A stretch of 64,000 bases of DNA from an uncultured Hyphomicrobiales bacterium (GTDB lineage: Bacteria; Pseudomonadota; Alphaproteobacteria; Rhizobiales; Ancalomicrobiaceae), in the NCBI GenBank assembly GCA_903930435.1, contig CAIYYN010000066.1, forward strand, positions 1 to 64,000. Reading direction: 5' to 3'. Below the pieces are notes generated by a model. It was given only the letters and a program-made list of their open reading frames with translations. It made no database searches and was not told the origin of the DNA. A program made the position numbers and the translations under genes. Below are positions 1-9,189 of this stretch, in pieces. Position 1 is the stretch's first letter; each line of letters opens with the position of its first letter.

Positions 1-2
1 CC

Positions 3-902
3 TCGCTCGGCCTGAATGCCGGCACGAGCTCGGGCCTCGGCACCAGCGAAACCGCGATCGCGGCATCCGGCACAAATCTGATCGGCACGGGTTCAACCCC
101 GCTCGCCTCAGGTTCGACGTTGACCATCGGTGCAACCGGCGGCGGCACGGCTACAACGGTCACCTTCGGCACCGGCAACGGTCAGATCTCCACGCTGGAC
201 GGCCTGAACAAGGCGCTGGCTGCCAACAACCTTCAGGCAACGATCAATTCGACAACGGGCGCGATCACCGTCTCGACGACGAATGACGCGGCTTCGGCAA
301 CGATCGGCACTGTCGGCGGCACGGCTTCGGGCTCCAACACGGTCTTCAACGGCAATGCAGGCGCCCAGGCTGCTCCTGTTGCTGATGCGACCTCACAGAC
401 AGCGCGCGCCACACTGGTTGCCCAGTACAACGCCATCCTGACGCAGATCGACAACACGGCAGCTGACTCCAGCTACAATGGTGTCAACCTGCTCAACGGC
501 GACCAGCTGCAGCTGACCTTCAACGAAACCGGCAAGTCGACTTTGTCGATCACCGGTGTTCAGGACTCCTCGACCGGACTTGGCTTGTCGACCCTGACGA
601 GCACGAATTTCGCGGACAACAATGCCACGAACAAGGTCTTGTCGACACTGAACACGGTCAGCACAACGCTGCGCAGCCAGGCTTCGCAGTTCGGTTCCAA
701 CCTGTCGGTCGTTCAGACCCGCCAGGATTTCAACAGCAACCTGATCAACGTGTTGCAGACCGGTTCGGCAAACCTGACGCAGGCTGACATCAACCTGGAA
801 GCTGCAAACTCGCAGGCTTTGCAGACCCGTCAGTCCCTGTCGGTTTCGGCCCTTTCGCTGGCCAACCAGGCTCAGCAGAGCGTTCTGCAGCTGCTGCGCT
901 GA
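3..902 (+). CDS. Flagellin, C-terminal part (5' end outside window)
   Basis: The frame is open from base 3, so the N-terminal part of the gene lies before the window; 299 residues remain. The protein is rich in Ser, Thr, Ala, Asn and Gly. It ends in a typical flagellin D0/D1 C-terminal helix: residues around SQFGSNLSVVQTRQDF and then a Leu/Gln/Ser-rich coiled segment ending SVLQLLR. The Gly/Thr-rich stretch in the first third fits the variable outer domain of alphaproteobacterial flagellins. Product is the filament subunit, secreted by the flagellar type III system. No start can be judged. The stop is followed by a strong hairpin terminator. Confidence 0.9.
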   Translation, partial: SLGLNAGTSSGLGTSETAIAASGTNLIGTGSTPLASGSTLTIGATGGGTATTVTFGTGNGQISTLDGLNKALAANNLQATINSTTGAITVSTTNDAASATIGTVGGTASGSNTVFNGNAGAQAAPVADATSQTARATLVAQYNAILTQIDNTAADSSYNGVNLLNGDQLQLTFNETGKSTLSITGVQDSSTGLGLSTLTSTNFADNNATNKVLSTLNTVSTTLRSQASQFGSNLSVVQTRQDFNSNLINVLQTGSANLTQADINLEAANSQALQTRQSLSVSALSLANQAQQSVLQLLR

Positions 903-920
903 TAGGCTAACCAAAGCCAA

Positions 921-956
921 AAAACGGCGGGGGGCGACCTCCGCCGTTTTCATTTT
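921..956 (+). terminator. Rho-independent terminator after flagellin
   Basis: A perfect 10-bp inverted repeat, AAAACGGCGG (921-930) and CCGCCGTTTT (941-950), flanks a 10-base loop and runs into a T-rich tail. It lies 18 bases after the flagellin stop. The A/T ends of the stem make it potentially bidirectional, which suits the leftward gene that ends at 996. Confidence 0.88.
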
Positions 957-995
957 CCGCCCCTCAAACCAGACAAGTCCCGGCCGGGCGACGGT

Positions 996-2309
996 TTACA
1001 GCGTCTGACTGTCTGACAGAATAATCAGGGCAGGGCTTCCATCCGGACGCTTTTCACGCGCCAGCCGTCTGCCCGCTGTCGCTGTCCCGCCTTCGAGCAC
1101 GCAGGCAAGCGGGAGCTGTTCGTCTGAACGGCCAAGTCGCTTGCGTACGCCATCGGCAATCTTGTCGATCAAGGCAATTGTCAGCGACCGGAATTCGACA
1201 ACCAGCTCGGACTCCATCTGATGCGCTTCAGTCGAAAGCGCTGGCTTGCGCAATTTCATCAATCCCATGTCCATCAGCAGCCCGCCGGTCCATGCGTCTG
1301 GCAGCGCGGTCAGTCCGTTCAGATCCACAATTTCGAACCCCGACCAGACCAGGGGTTCAACAAGACTGTATGTCAGCCACTGTCCCGTCTGGTGAAACGG
1401 CATCAGCCCGTCAGTTCCATCGCCGATGGCAAGGCGGGAGTGTGGCCAGGTATCTCCGAGAGGCTTACCGCCTAGAGCAAAGCGACCCGAGGCAACGGCG
1501 TGGATCGGCTTGAGCATGAGTTGCAGGAGGAGCGGCGCGCTGACGATCCCGTTGCTTCCAGCGCGGTTCAGATAATTCAGCAAGCCGCCCGGCCTCAAGC
1601 TCTCATCGACAGTAAACAGGTCGGGTTCAAATGCCATGTATTGACCCAGCCGGTTGATGATCGCCAAACGGTGTTCAAGGCCGTTCAAGGCATTTGACCG
1701 GGACACTTGGAGTCCGTCAGCCAGTTCTTCAATCGTCAGACCGGCCAGCGCGCGCGCATCAACGCGGAAGGGATCGTAGGGGTCAGCAGAAAAGGCACCT
1801 CCTGCGAACATGACCAGACTTGCGATTGCCAATCCTTCCGAACGAGCAAAGGTTTCGCCCGTCGCTGCCTCGGCATAGGCCCAGCCAGGCGCAGCAATTC
1901 CATCTAGCAGAACGCTGATGAAGGCGAGATCGACCGCAGCCCGGCCCAGATGCATCGCTGTGGTCCAGTCGCGAGACGACGCCAACATGCCCCATCGATC
2001 GATTTCACCGGTCTCGAAGTGACGCCAACGCGCATGCGGCGGGATCGATAGATCCGGATAGCTAGAACGGGTGACGCGCACCACGTAATCGATAACTGCG
2101 TCAAGCCGTAGCAGATCGACCGCAAAATGCTCGAGCTGCCCCAGGATTCCCATATTCAACACACGATGGGCCCGGTCGCGCACCGCAGTAGACGTCAGCA
2201 GCCGCCCGGCAGCTTTCATCAATTTCGAGGAGTCTGCTTCGGCCAATTCAACACCCAACCAATCACGCGAACGCCATGTCGGCGCGGAGAGCAGCATATT
2301 TTTCGACAA
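996..2309 (-). CDS. DUF1688 family protein, URC4/Urg3-like uracil catabolism protein
   Basis: This 437-residue protein matches the DUF1688 family, the bacterial relatives of fungal Urc4/Urg3. These act in the URC pathway, a ring-opening route for uracil that starts from uridine derivatives; the exact reaction of Urc4 is not established to my knowledge. Family-like segments include LLTSTAVRDRAHRVLNMG near residue 37 and the WRHFETGEIDRW block near residue 95. The first start is TTG at 2309; an ATG four codons later (2297) is an equally good choice. It is divergent from upp, whose product makes UMP from uracil, the context expected for the URC route. The family call is strong; the pathway role is inference. 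Confidence 0.82.
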   Translation of the reverse strand: MSKNMLLSAPTWRSRDWLGVELAEADSSKLMKAAGRLLTSTAVRDRAHRVLNMGILGQLEHFAVDLLRLDAVIDYVVRVTRSSYPDLSIPPHARWRHFETGEIDRWGMLASSRDWTTAMHLGRAAVDLAFISVLLDGIAAPGWAYAEAATGETFARSEGLAIASLVMFAGGAFSADPYDPFRVDARALAGLTIEELADGLQVSRSNALNGLEHRLAIINRLGQYMAFEPDLFTVDESLRPGGLLNYLNRAGSNGIVSAPLLLQLMLKPIHAVASGRFALGGKPLGDTWPHSRLAIGDGTDGLMPFHQTGQWLTYSLVEPLVWSGFEIVDLNGLTALPDAWTGGLLMDMGLMKLRKPALSTEAHQMESELVVEFRSLTIALIDKIADGVRKRLGRSDEQLPLACVLEGGTATAGRRLAREKRPDGSPALIILSDSQTL

Positions 2310-2517
2310 GCGTCCACCAGAGGACTTTTATGTGCGGATGTCGAGGCCCCCTGAGCGATCTGTGCCATCTATGTCCTGATAGCAGTCATTCGACGATCGC
2401 ATCTGGCAAACGGGTCGATTAAACGGTGGATGATCCCTCGTTCCGGCTTTACGCAGCCCCGACGGTTGTTAGTCTCACTCACGCTCATCATCGGTATCGA
2501 GTGTTGGAGAGTCATTC

Positions 2518-3153
2518 ATGACATTGAGCAGCGTGACGGTCGTCGATCATCCTCTTGTGCAGCACAAGCTCACAATCATGCGCGAGAGGGACACATCGAC
2601 CAAAAGCTTTCGCACACTCCTGCGCGAGATTTCGTTGCTGCTTTGCTACGAAGCAACGCGTGATCTTGAGCTGACGACCAAATCAATCGAAACGCCTTTG
2701 CAGACCATGCAAGCGCCAACCTTGTCCGGCAAGAAGTTGGTCTTTGTACCGATCCTGCGCGCTGGCATGGGGTTGCTCGAAGGCATGCTTGATCTTGTGC
2801 CGTCGGCCCGTGTCGCGCACATTGGGCTCTATCGCGACCACGAGACGCTCCAGGCGATTGAATATTACTTCAAGGCACCTGAAGATCTGAGTGACCGTCT
2901 CGTCATCGTCCTCGATCCCATGCTCGCGACCGCCAATTCGGCATCAGCGGCGATCGAGAGGCTGAAGGAACACGGCGCAAGGAATATCCGTTTCGTTTGT
3001 CTGCTGGCAGCGCCTGAAGGTGTCGCCAAAATTCGCGCCAGCCATCCGGATGTCCCGGTCTACTGCGCGGCCATCGATACTCGGTTGAATGAAAAAGGCT
3101 ATATTGTTCCGGGGCTTGGGGACGCCGGCGATCGGATGTACGGTACCAAGTGA
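2518..3153 (+). CDS. upp: Uracil phosphoribosyltransferase
   Basis: The enzyme converts uracil and PRPP to UMP and pyrophosphate in the cytoplasm (pyrimidine salvage). At 211 residues it has normal family length. The PRPP-binding loop lies at about residues 129-145 ([16 protein letters not shown]), and the C-terminal uracil-binding region holds [17 protein letters not shown]. The ATG start at 2518 gives the usual N-terminus ([15 protein letters not shown]). It is divergent from the DUF1688 gene across 208 bp, a shared regulatory region. In the URC pathway a uracil phosphoribosyltransferase supplies the substrate, so this copy may serve catabolism as well as salvage. Confidence 0.96.
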   Translation: MTLSSVTVVDHPLVQHKLTIMRERDTSTKSFRTLLREISLLLCYEATRDLELTTKSIETPLQTMQAPTLSGKKLVFVPILRAGMGLLEGMLDLVPSARVAHIGLYRDHETLQAIEYYFKAPEDLSDRLVIVLDPMLATANSASAAIERLKEHGARNIRFVCLLAAPEGVAKIRASHPDVPVYCAAIDTRLNEKGYIVPGLGDAGDRMYGTK

Positions 3154-3271
3154 CCTTGCTGCCATCGCCTTGACGCACCTGAATTTGCGTCGGCTTGGCT
3201 TCGGGGTGCGGCGTCTTAGAGTGTTGTTAGGATCGTCCACATACAGTCTGCTGACGCGCGGACCGGATCCA

Positions 3272-3817
3272 ATGTTCAGACGTTTAGCACCGTACACCAT
3301 CTTGCTTGCCTGTTTTGCGGTGTTCCTGTCACCAGTCTGGCTGCCGTGGCTGGAGACGATTGTGGCGGACCGCCCGGATTTGGCAGCGGATCGCAGTTTC
3401 GGCCTGTCTGCCGTCGAAACCACCGGCTCGATCCGATCGAATCGGACCCGGACTGCTGAATTGCGGGCTGATTCGCGGGGACATTTCGAAGTTCGGGCGA
3501 TGATCAACGGCCATGACGTTGGCGTGATGATCGATACGGGTGCGACGAGCGTCGCGCTCCGTTTCGAGGATGCCACCCGTCTCGGGCTTCACACCGATCC
3601 CGAAGATTTCAAGATCCCGATTGCCACTGCAAACGGCGGTACCAAGGCAGCCCGGGTCACCCTGCAGGAAATCCGCATCGGAAACATTCGCGTCAGAAAT
3701 GTTGAGGCGTTGATCGTTCCGCCGAAGTCGCTGACGACCAATCTGATGGGGATGAGCTTTCTGAAGCGACTTACGAAAGTTCAGATTGCTGGATCCCGAC
3801 TTGTGCTCGAGGAATGA
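3272..3817 (+). CDS. Membrane-anchored retropepsin-like aspartic protease
   Basis: This 181-residue protein belongs to the bacterial clan AA aspartic proteases (TIGR02281/SpoIIGA-like single-domain retropepsins). One hydrophobic segment (about residues 8-25) should place the C-terminal domain in the periplasm. The catalytic motif DTGATS is at 88-93, preceded by a short beta segment (NGHDVGVMI). Towards the end is the second conserved element, LMGMSFLKRL. One such domain per chain implies a homodimer. I chose the ATG at 3272, not the earlier in-frame ATG at 3089, because the latter overlaps upp and gives a non-family N-terminus. Its stop overlaps an in-frame ATG of the next gene by 4 bases, so the two are probably co-translated. 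Confidence 0.82.
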   Translation: MFRRLAPYTILLACFAVFLSPVWLPWLETIVADRPDLAADRSFGLSAVETTGSIRSNRTRTAELRADSRGHFEVRAMINGHDVGVMIDTGATSVALRFEDATRLGLHTDPEDFKIPIATANGGTKAARVTLQEIRIGNIRVRNVEALIVPPKSLTTNLMGMSFLKRLTKVQIAGSRLVLEE

Positions 3818-3897
3818 TCGCACCCGAATGGCCAGCTTGGCAGTTGGTGGATCAGTCGTCTCTTGACAGCGTTTTCCCCTCGGCGCACGCCTCACTC

Positions 3898-4845
3898 ATG
3901 CGGCAATGGGTCTTCTCTTCACTGATTCTGGCTTGTGTCAGCGCGACGCTTGGCTGCGCCCACGGCGCGGAGTCGTTTGGCGTCTTGCGGTTGCGGATTG
4001 GCATGGTTGGAGCCGGGCAGGTCAAGGCTGAGACCGAGCGGCTGGAACCATTTCGGGCATACCTTGCTGCCCGGCTCGAAATTCCAGTGGAGTTGCAAAT
4101 CTTTCGAAAGGGCCAGGAACTGGTGGATGCCGCCGCCCATCGCGCAATTGATTACGGTGTTTACACGGCAGCGACCTATGCAGCCGCCTGGCGCAGTTGC
4201 GGCTGCATCGAACCGATCGGTGCGCCGAGGTCAATCGACGGCACGGCTGGTGTCCGTTCCATCCTCGTTGTACGCGGCGACTCACCCTATCTGAAAGCCA
4301 CGGATCTGCAGGGGCGGTCGTTGGCCATGGCGGGACAGGGGTCGATTGCAGGTCACATGATCCCTGTCAGTGAACTCGCAGGCGAGGGCATCGATGTCGC
4401 GAAGCTTGTATCGCGGGTCGAAACGGTTGCTGATCCAGATGCCGCCTTGACCTTGTTGCTCGACAGGAAAGTGGACGCTGCGTTTGCCTGGTCGACCCTC
4501 GAGGGAGAACAGGGGGAGGGTTATGATCGCGGCCCATTGCACGACCTCGTGCATCGCGGCATCCTGGATATGCATGCAATCCGCATCATCTGGCGATCCG
4601 GACTCATTCCAAACGGGCCTCATGCAGTGCGAGATACGCTACCATTGCAGGTGAAAAGCCATTTGCGTGATCTGCTCAGCGAACTGCTGGAAGCGGGCCC
4701 GGACGCTTATGATGCCGTTGAACCCAATTTCAGCGGCGGTTTCGGACCGATCGGGCATTCCGCGTATCTACCGTTACTGCGACTCGTCACGCCGCCGGGC
4801 GAGGATCCAATGCAGCCATTGGCTCCCAAATCTCCCAATGGTTAG
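3898..4845 (+). CDS. PhnD-like periplasmic phosphate/phosphonate-type binding protein
   Basis: This is a 315-residue secreted binding protein of the PhnD/SsuA/transferrin-like fold. A signal peptide is evident (MRQWVFSSLILACVSATLG), followed by LRIGMVGAGQVKAETERLEPFRAYL, then typical steps such as YGVYTAATYAAAW, DLQGRSLAMAGQGS and VDAAFAW. No ABC permease or ATPase lies nearby, so it may be a sensor-type or orphan binding protein. An in-frame ATG at 3814 overlaps the previous stop (ATGA) but would put 28 extra residues before the signal peptide; 3898 is preferred. The HPt and HD-GYP genes lie convergently downstream. The ligand cannot be told from sequence. Confidence 0.72.
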   Translation: MRQWVFSSLILACVSATLGCAHGAESFGVLRLRIGMVGAGQVKAETERLEPFRAYLAARLEIPVELQIFRKGQELVDAAAHRAIDYGVYTAATYAAAWRSCGCIEPIGAPRSIDGTAGVRSILVVRGDSPYLKATDLQGRSLAMAGQGSIAGHMIPVSELAGEGIDVAKLVSRVETVADPDAALTLLLDRKVDAAFAWSTLEGEQGEGYDRGPLHDLVHRGILDMHAIRIIWRSGLIPNGPHAVRDTLPLQVKSHLRDLLSELLEAGPDAYDAVEPNFSGGFGPIGHSAYLPLLRLVTPPGEDPMQPLAPKSPNG

Positions 4846-4900
4846 GGGCGCCCGCCGTCAGGCCTGTCCCGAAGACCGCGCTTGTTTTGCCGGATCTGTT

Positions 4901-5251
4901 TCAGGCAGACAACGCAAGCGGTTCATTGTTGCCGGAAATCAGAGCGCTTGTCCGCAACATGATTTTCTGCAATTCGCCAAAATCTGGCGGAACACCGCGT
5001 TTCAGTGCCTGGTTGGCTTCTTCTGCCGCTTTGGAAATCCCTGAAAACCCGAGATTTCCAGCCGATCCTGTCAGCGTATGCAAGACTTTACGCAATTCGA
5101 CCTGATCATCGTTGATTTGCGCTTCCACGCCGAAATCGATGAGGGCCCAGGCATCTGTCCAGAACGCGTCTGTGAGTTCGGACAAAAACTCCTCTCCGAA
5201 TTCTTCTGTGAGTTCCGCCCGACGATCCTGATCGATCATGGTTGTCTCCAA
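4901..5251 (-). CDS. Histidine phosphotransfer (HPt) domain protein
   Basis: This 116-residue protein is essentially one HPt four-helix domain. The phosphorylatable histidine is H58 in the motif LHTLTGSAGNLGF, the classic HPt signature. No kinase or receiver domain is fused. It lies 134 bp downstream of, and on the same strand as, a receiver/HD-GYP protein, so the two probably form the relay and output of one pathway. The sensor kinase is not in the window. Confidence 0.86.
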   Translation of the reverse strand: METTMIDQDRRAELTEEFGEEFLSELTDAFWTDAWALIDFGVEAQINDDQVELRKVLHTLTGSAGNLGFSGISKAAEEANQALKRGVPPDFGELQKIMLRTSALISGNNEPLALSA

Positions 5252-5385
5252 TTCTAATCATCTGGCCCATTGCGTCGGATGCTGTTCATCACGATGAGAA
5301 TATGGGTCGCTTTTCATGGTTAAGTTCTTGATCGGGAGCCCGGCGCTAGTCCCGGCTCAGGATTGTGAAGTCGGCTTGTCTCAGT

Positions 5386-6486
5386 TCAACTGGCACGTCG
5401 CTCCAGCGAGACTGAACTTTCCGAAGGTAAAGGTGACGGGCGAACCGCCTCGTGATCTGCCTGCGCTTCGGCTCCGATCACGGCGATTTCGTCAAATCGC
5501 CGCATGAATGCATCGACACATGTCGGGTCGAATTGTTCGCCGCGCTGGCTGAAGATGAAATCCCGGGCAGCCGTCACGGTCCATGGCTTCTTGTAGGGGC
5601 GCGTCGAAACCAGGGCGTCAAACACGTCAGCGACAGCAGCAATACGTCCGGTGATCGGAATGTCGGTGCGCGACAGTCGACGGGGATAACCGCCTCCATT
5701 CCAATGTTCGTGATGCGAGGCCGCAATTTCAGCGCCCATGCGGATCAAGGGCGCATCGCTACCAGCCAGAATTTCCTCGCCGATCGTTGTATGGGACTGC
5801 ATGATGACGCGCTCTTCAGGCGTCAACGGTCCCGGTTTGAACAGGATGTAATCAGGGATGCCTACCTTGCCGATGTCATGCATCTGTGCGGCAACCTGGA
5901 TCGATCGGCAGAAATCCTTGGATTGGCCCAATTCTTCCGACAGGATCCGGCAAACGGTCGCCATGCGCATGATGTGATTGCCGGTTTCGAAGTCGCGCCC
6001 TTCTGTCGCGCGCGACAGGCGCCAGACGATTTCTTCTTCGCGACGGACCAGCGTCTTCAAGGCCCGATCGACTTCCAACTGAAGTTCGTCACCACGGACC
6101 GCGAGAGCCTGCTGGGCCTGATGAAGCGCCAGCAGGTTCCGGACGCGCGCCTTGAACTCGACGGGATCGATGGGCTTGAGGAGGAAGTCGTTGACGCCTT
6201 CCTCGATGCAATGGATTCGCACGGCCCGCTCTTCTTCTGCCGTGATCATGACGATCGGCACGAGCCGATGCCGCTCGTGCGAACGGATGGCCCGCACCAG
6301 ACCCAGTCCATCAAGCCCGGGCATCACATAGTCAACAAGCGCGATATCAAAGTCGAGTTGGTGCAACTGGGCTGCGACAAGCAAGGGGTCCGTAAAGCCC
6401 AATGCTTCGCAGTTGTCGATCTTTTCGACCAGCCGTTTCACGAACAGAACGTTCGTGGAGTTATCATCGACAATGAGTGCTTTCAT
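5386..6486 (-). CDS. Response regulator with receiver and HD-GYP c-di-GMP phosphodiesterase domains
   Basis: A 366-residue two-domain output protein. The N-terminal receiver (about 1-120) carries the acidic pocket at D7/D8 and the phospho-acceptor D52 (ALVDYVMPG). A helical linker leads to the HD-GYP domain with H203-D204, HDIGKVGIP, the HHEHWNGGGYP motif at 258-268 and ADVFDAL, all intact. It should therefore degrade c-di-GMP under control of phosphorylation. The start is the ATG at 6486 directly before KALIVDDN; an earlier ATG at 6696 adds a non-family tail across AT-rich DNA. The HPt protein encoded downstream is the likely phosphodonor. No diguanylate cyclase is nearby. Confidence 0.9.
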   Translation of the reverse strand: MKALIVDDNSTNVLFVKRLVEKIDNCEALGFTDPLLVAAQLHQLDFDIALVDYVMPGLDGLGLVRAIRSHERHRLVPIVMITAEEERAVRIHCIEEGVNDFLLKPIDPVEFKARVRNLLALHQAQQALAVRGDELQLEVDRALKTLVRREEEIVWRLSRATEGRDFETGNHIMRMATVCRILSEELGQSKDFCRSIQVAAQMHDIGKVGIPDYILFKPGPLTPEERVIMQSHTTIGEEILAGSDAPLIRMGAEIAASHHEHWNGGGYPRRLSRTDIPITGRIAAVADVFDALVSTRPYKKPWTVTAARDFIFSQRGEQFDPTCVDAFMRRFDEIAVIGAEAQADHEAVRPSPLPSESSVSLERRAS

Positions 6487-6716
6487 CTCAGGGCTTGTCC
6501 TTTTGCTGCCTGCGATTAGACCCTTAAACCAGACAAAATCGATTAATTTAAATGTATAAATTTGAATCTTGATTGGGTGAGTTTGAAGTTTGATTAATTT
6601 TGCGGAAACATCGGCGGCAGGTCTGAAATGTTTGCACCGGATAATCTGATTGGTCCCCCAATTCGTATGCTGAAGTGTTACGACAAACAGATTCACTCAT
6701 GCAGGCTTGACGCACA

Positions 6717-8174
6717 TTGACCCCCACCAACCAGGAATCTGCCCGCCCCTCGCACGCCGAAACACTTGTCTGGTTGCGACGGGACCTGCGACTTGATGAT
6801 CAGGCTGCCCTTTATCAGGCGCTGAAGCGTGGGGGACCGGTCATTGTCGCGTTCATCTTTGATCGCGTGATACTCGATCAACTCCCGCGAGCTGATCGCC
6901 GCGTGGAATTCATCCACGGCTCCGTTGCCAGCCTGAAGACAGAATTGCAGGCGCTCGGTGGAGATCTGATCGTTCGTCACGGCGTCGCAGAAACAGAGAT
7001 CGTGAAGCTCGCAGTCGAACGGGGCGTGCGTGCCGTTTACTGTAATCGGGACTATGAGCCGTCGGCTATCGCTCGGGACAAGGCCGTTGCCGCGCAAATG
7101 GACGGGCACGGAATCGGATTTGAGACCTTCAAGGATCAGGTGATCTTTGAGCGCGATGAGATCCTGACGGCGTCAGGCACCATGTTCTCGGTCTATACAC
7201 CCTATAATCGGGCGTGGATGAAGGCCTGCGACGCCTTCCAGCTCAAGGCCTATCCCGTTCGCACCTATCTGGCTGCCTTGCAGGTGTGTCAGCCGGAACC
7301 GATGCCGGATCTCGAGGCGCTAGGCTTCCAGCGGACGAATCTGGCGGACCTGGGCATCAAACCGGGCGTAGATGGTGCTGCTGTGCTGTTTCAGGATTTT
7401 CTTGGCCGTATCGACGGTTACCGGGACCAGCGCAACTTTCCGGCGGTGAAAGGCGTTTCCTATCTGAGCGTTCATCTCCGGTTCGGGACGATTTCGCCAC
7501 GATTGCTGGCCAGAACCGCCATGGCCCATGGCGGCGAGGGCGCAACGACCTGGCTCAATGAGCTCATCTGGCGCGAGTTCTACCAGCAAATTCTCTGGCA
7601 TCGGCCTGATGTCGTGGAGCATGCGTTCAAGGCTGATCTGGACGACCTCGATTTCTCGCGAGATGAGGCCCAGTTTCAAGCCTGGTGCGAGGGCTGCACC
7701 GGTTATCCGCTCGTGGACGCGGCAATGCGTCAGTTGAACGAGACGGGCTATATGCACAATCGTCTGCGGATGGTCGCGGCGAGCTTCCTGGTCAAGGATC
7801 TGCTCATCGACTGGCGCTGGGGCGAACGGTATTTTGCCGAAAAGCTCATTGATTTTGATCTGGCGTCCAACAACGGCGGCTGGCAGTGGGCTGCCGGAAC
7901 GGGGTGCGACGCCCAGCCCTATTTCCGGATCTTCAATCCGGTCAGCCAGTCGCTGAAATTTGATACAGAGGCAAAGTTCATCCGCCGCTATGTCCCCGAA
8001 CTCGCCAGATTGTCCACGGAAGCCATCCACGCGCCCTGGCTCGCCAAACCTCTGGAACTGGCTGAAGGCGGGGTGATCCTGGGCAAGACCTATCCCCACC
8101 CGATGGTCGACCACGCCAAGCAGCGTGACCTCGCCCTGCGCCTGTTCAAGCGGCCGGAGGCGATTGGTACCTGA
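6717..8174 (+). CDS. phr: Deoxyribodipyrimidine photolyase (FAD-dependent)
   Basis: This enzyme repairs UV-induced pyrimidine dimers using light. It has 485 residues, the class I length. The N-terminal antenna domain begins LVWLRRDLRLDDQAAL. The C-terminal FAD domain holds WLNELIWREFYQQIL, the YMHNRLRM segment, and the signature NNGGWQWAAGTGCDAQPYFRIFNP. The frame is stopped just before 6717, where a TTG is the first possible start; no better start precedes the conserved N-terminus. It is convergent with the epimerase-like gene (3 bp apart). In relatives photolyase genes can belong to the RpoE-ChrR singlet-oxygen regulon, but here only a poor promoter match is seen upstream. Confidence 0.93.
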   Translation: MTPTNQESARPSHAETLVWLRRDLRLDDQAALYQALKRGGPVIVAFIFDRVILDQLPRADRRVEFIHGSVASLKTELQALGGDLIVRHGVAETEIVKLAVERGVRAVYCNRDYEPSAIARDKAVAAQMDGHGIGFETFKDQVIFERDEILTASGTMFSVYTPYNRAWMKACDAFQLKAYPVRTYLAALQVCQPEPMPDLEALGFQRTNLADLGIKPGVDGAAVLFQDFLGRIDGYRDQRNFPAVKGVSYLSVHLRFGTISPRLLARTAMAHGGEGATTWLNELIWREFYQQILWHRPDVVEHAFKADLDDLDFSRDEAQFQAWCEGCTGYPLVDAAMRQLNETGYMHNRLRMVAASFLVKDLLIDWRWGERYFAEKLIDFDLASNNGGWQWAAGTGCDAQPYFRIFNPVSQSLKFDTEAKFIRRYVPELARLSTEAIHAPWLAKPLELAEGGVILGKTYPHPMVDHAKQRDLALRLFKRPEAIGT

Positions 8175-8177
8175 GCC

Positions 8178-9143
8178 TTACGCTGCGCTTTGCGCCAGCT
8201 GCGACCGGAACCAGAGTGCTGTCTCCACTGCGCCGACCTCGAACGGGGTCGGGTCATTCCAAAAGCGGTTGGCAAATTTCGTGTGGTCCACCTTGTAGGG
8301 GCGATCCCAGACGAATGTCATCTCGATCATGCCTTTCAGGACAGGCATGGCGAGAGCCAGAACAGGCAAAAGCCAGAGCGGAATGGCCGTTATTCTCGGC
8401 TTCACGCCCAAGGCCTCAGCACCCAATGTCAGTATCTCACGGGCGGTTCGCGTCGGGGCAGAGGGGACATGCCAGGCTTGCCCAAAGGCGTCATCCGGCG
8501 CATCGAGCAGGGTGACAACAGCGCGCGCGATATCCGGCACATAGGCGAATTCGTGTTGCCTATCAGGCGGGATCACCAGCGTTGCCGACTTGCCCCTGGC
8601 GAAGGCACCAAATGCCAGATCGCCCAGATGCGAAATTGGCCCGGCACCGGGACCATAGAAATCAGGCGCCCTGAGTGCGGTGAAATGCACCTTGTCACGT
8701 CGAGCCATCCACATCCGGGTAATGTCGGCACGAACGGCGGGCTTCTGGCCGTAATCGGTCAGGGGCATGTCTTCGCGCAAAGGCTCGCTCTGCGGTCCGT
8801 ACATGTAGAGATTGTCCACGAACACCACCCGGGCGCCGGTTGCTTCTGCTGCGTCAAGAATGTTGGCCATGGTCCTTGGCCAGACGTCGCGCCAGATCTT
8901 GCCATCGTATTGAAACCCGACGCTCAGGACGATCTGACGGGCTCTCTGGCTCGCGGCCAGAACGGCGGATGAATCAAGAATATCGGCGGCAACAAATGTC
9001 GCGCCGGTCACGAGATCTGCGGGCTGATTGCGTTGCGCGACACGGACGGATCGCCCCGAGGCGATCAACCGTCTTGCTGTTGCCGCGCCACATGCGCCGT
9101 AGCCAAAAATGACAACATCGACTGTTTCGGAAATAGGTGACAT
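8178..9143 (-). CDS. NAD(P)-dependent epimerase/dehydratase family protein
   Basis: An extended short-chain dehydrogenase-like protein of 321 residues. The N-terminal Rossmann motif reads VDVVIFGYGACGAATARRL. Residues FVDNLYMYGP place a tyrosine near the usual catalytic region, though a full YxxxK motif is not clear. The C-terminal part (LWLLPVLALAMPVLKGM) is hydrophobic. The ATG at 9143 has a GGAG ribosome site nine bases upstream; ATGs at 9158 and 9200 lie earlier in frame. It is divergent from a LysR gene with a perfect LysR box in between, so it is the likely target of that regulator. Substrate unknown. Confidence 0.78.
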   Translation of the reverse strand: MSPISETVDVVIFGYGACGAATARRLIASGRSVRVAQRNQPADLVTGATFVAADILDSSAVLAASQRARQIVLSVGFQYDGKIWRDVWPRTMANILDAAEATGARVVFVDNLYMYGPQSEPLREDMPLTDYGQKPAVRADITRMWMARRDKVHFTALRAPDFYGPGAGPISHLGDLAFGAFARGKSATLVIPPDRQHEFAYVPDIARAVVTLLDAPDDAFGQAWHVPSAPTRTAREILTLGAEALGVKPRITAIPLWLLPVLALAMPVLKGMIEMTFVWDRPYKVDHTKFANRFWNDPTPFEVGAVETALWFRSQLAQSAA

Positions 9144-9189
9144 GGGTGGGTGCTCCATCTGATCGAGGAGACCCCTATACGCCCTATTT

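Noticed and set aside
3089-3271. N-terminal extension of the retropepsin ORF into upp
   Set aside because: Overlaps upp by 65 bases and adds a sequence unlike the family; the ATG at 3272 gives a proper membrane anchor.
6647-6675. TGATTG-N18-TGAAG upstream of photolyase as RpoE promoter
   Set aside because: Spacing fits the other RpoE-type promoters but both boxes are degenerate; chance match cannot be excluded.
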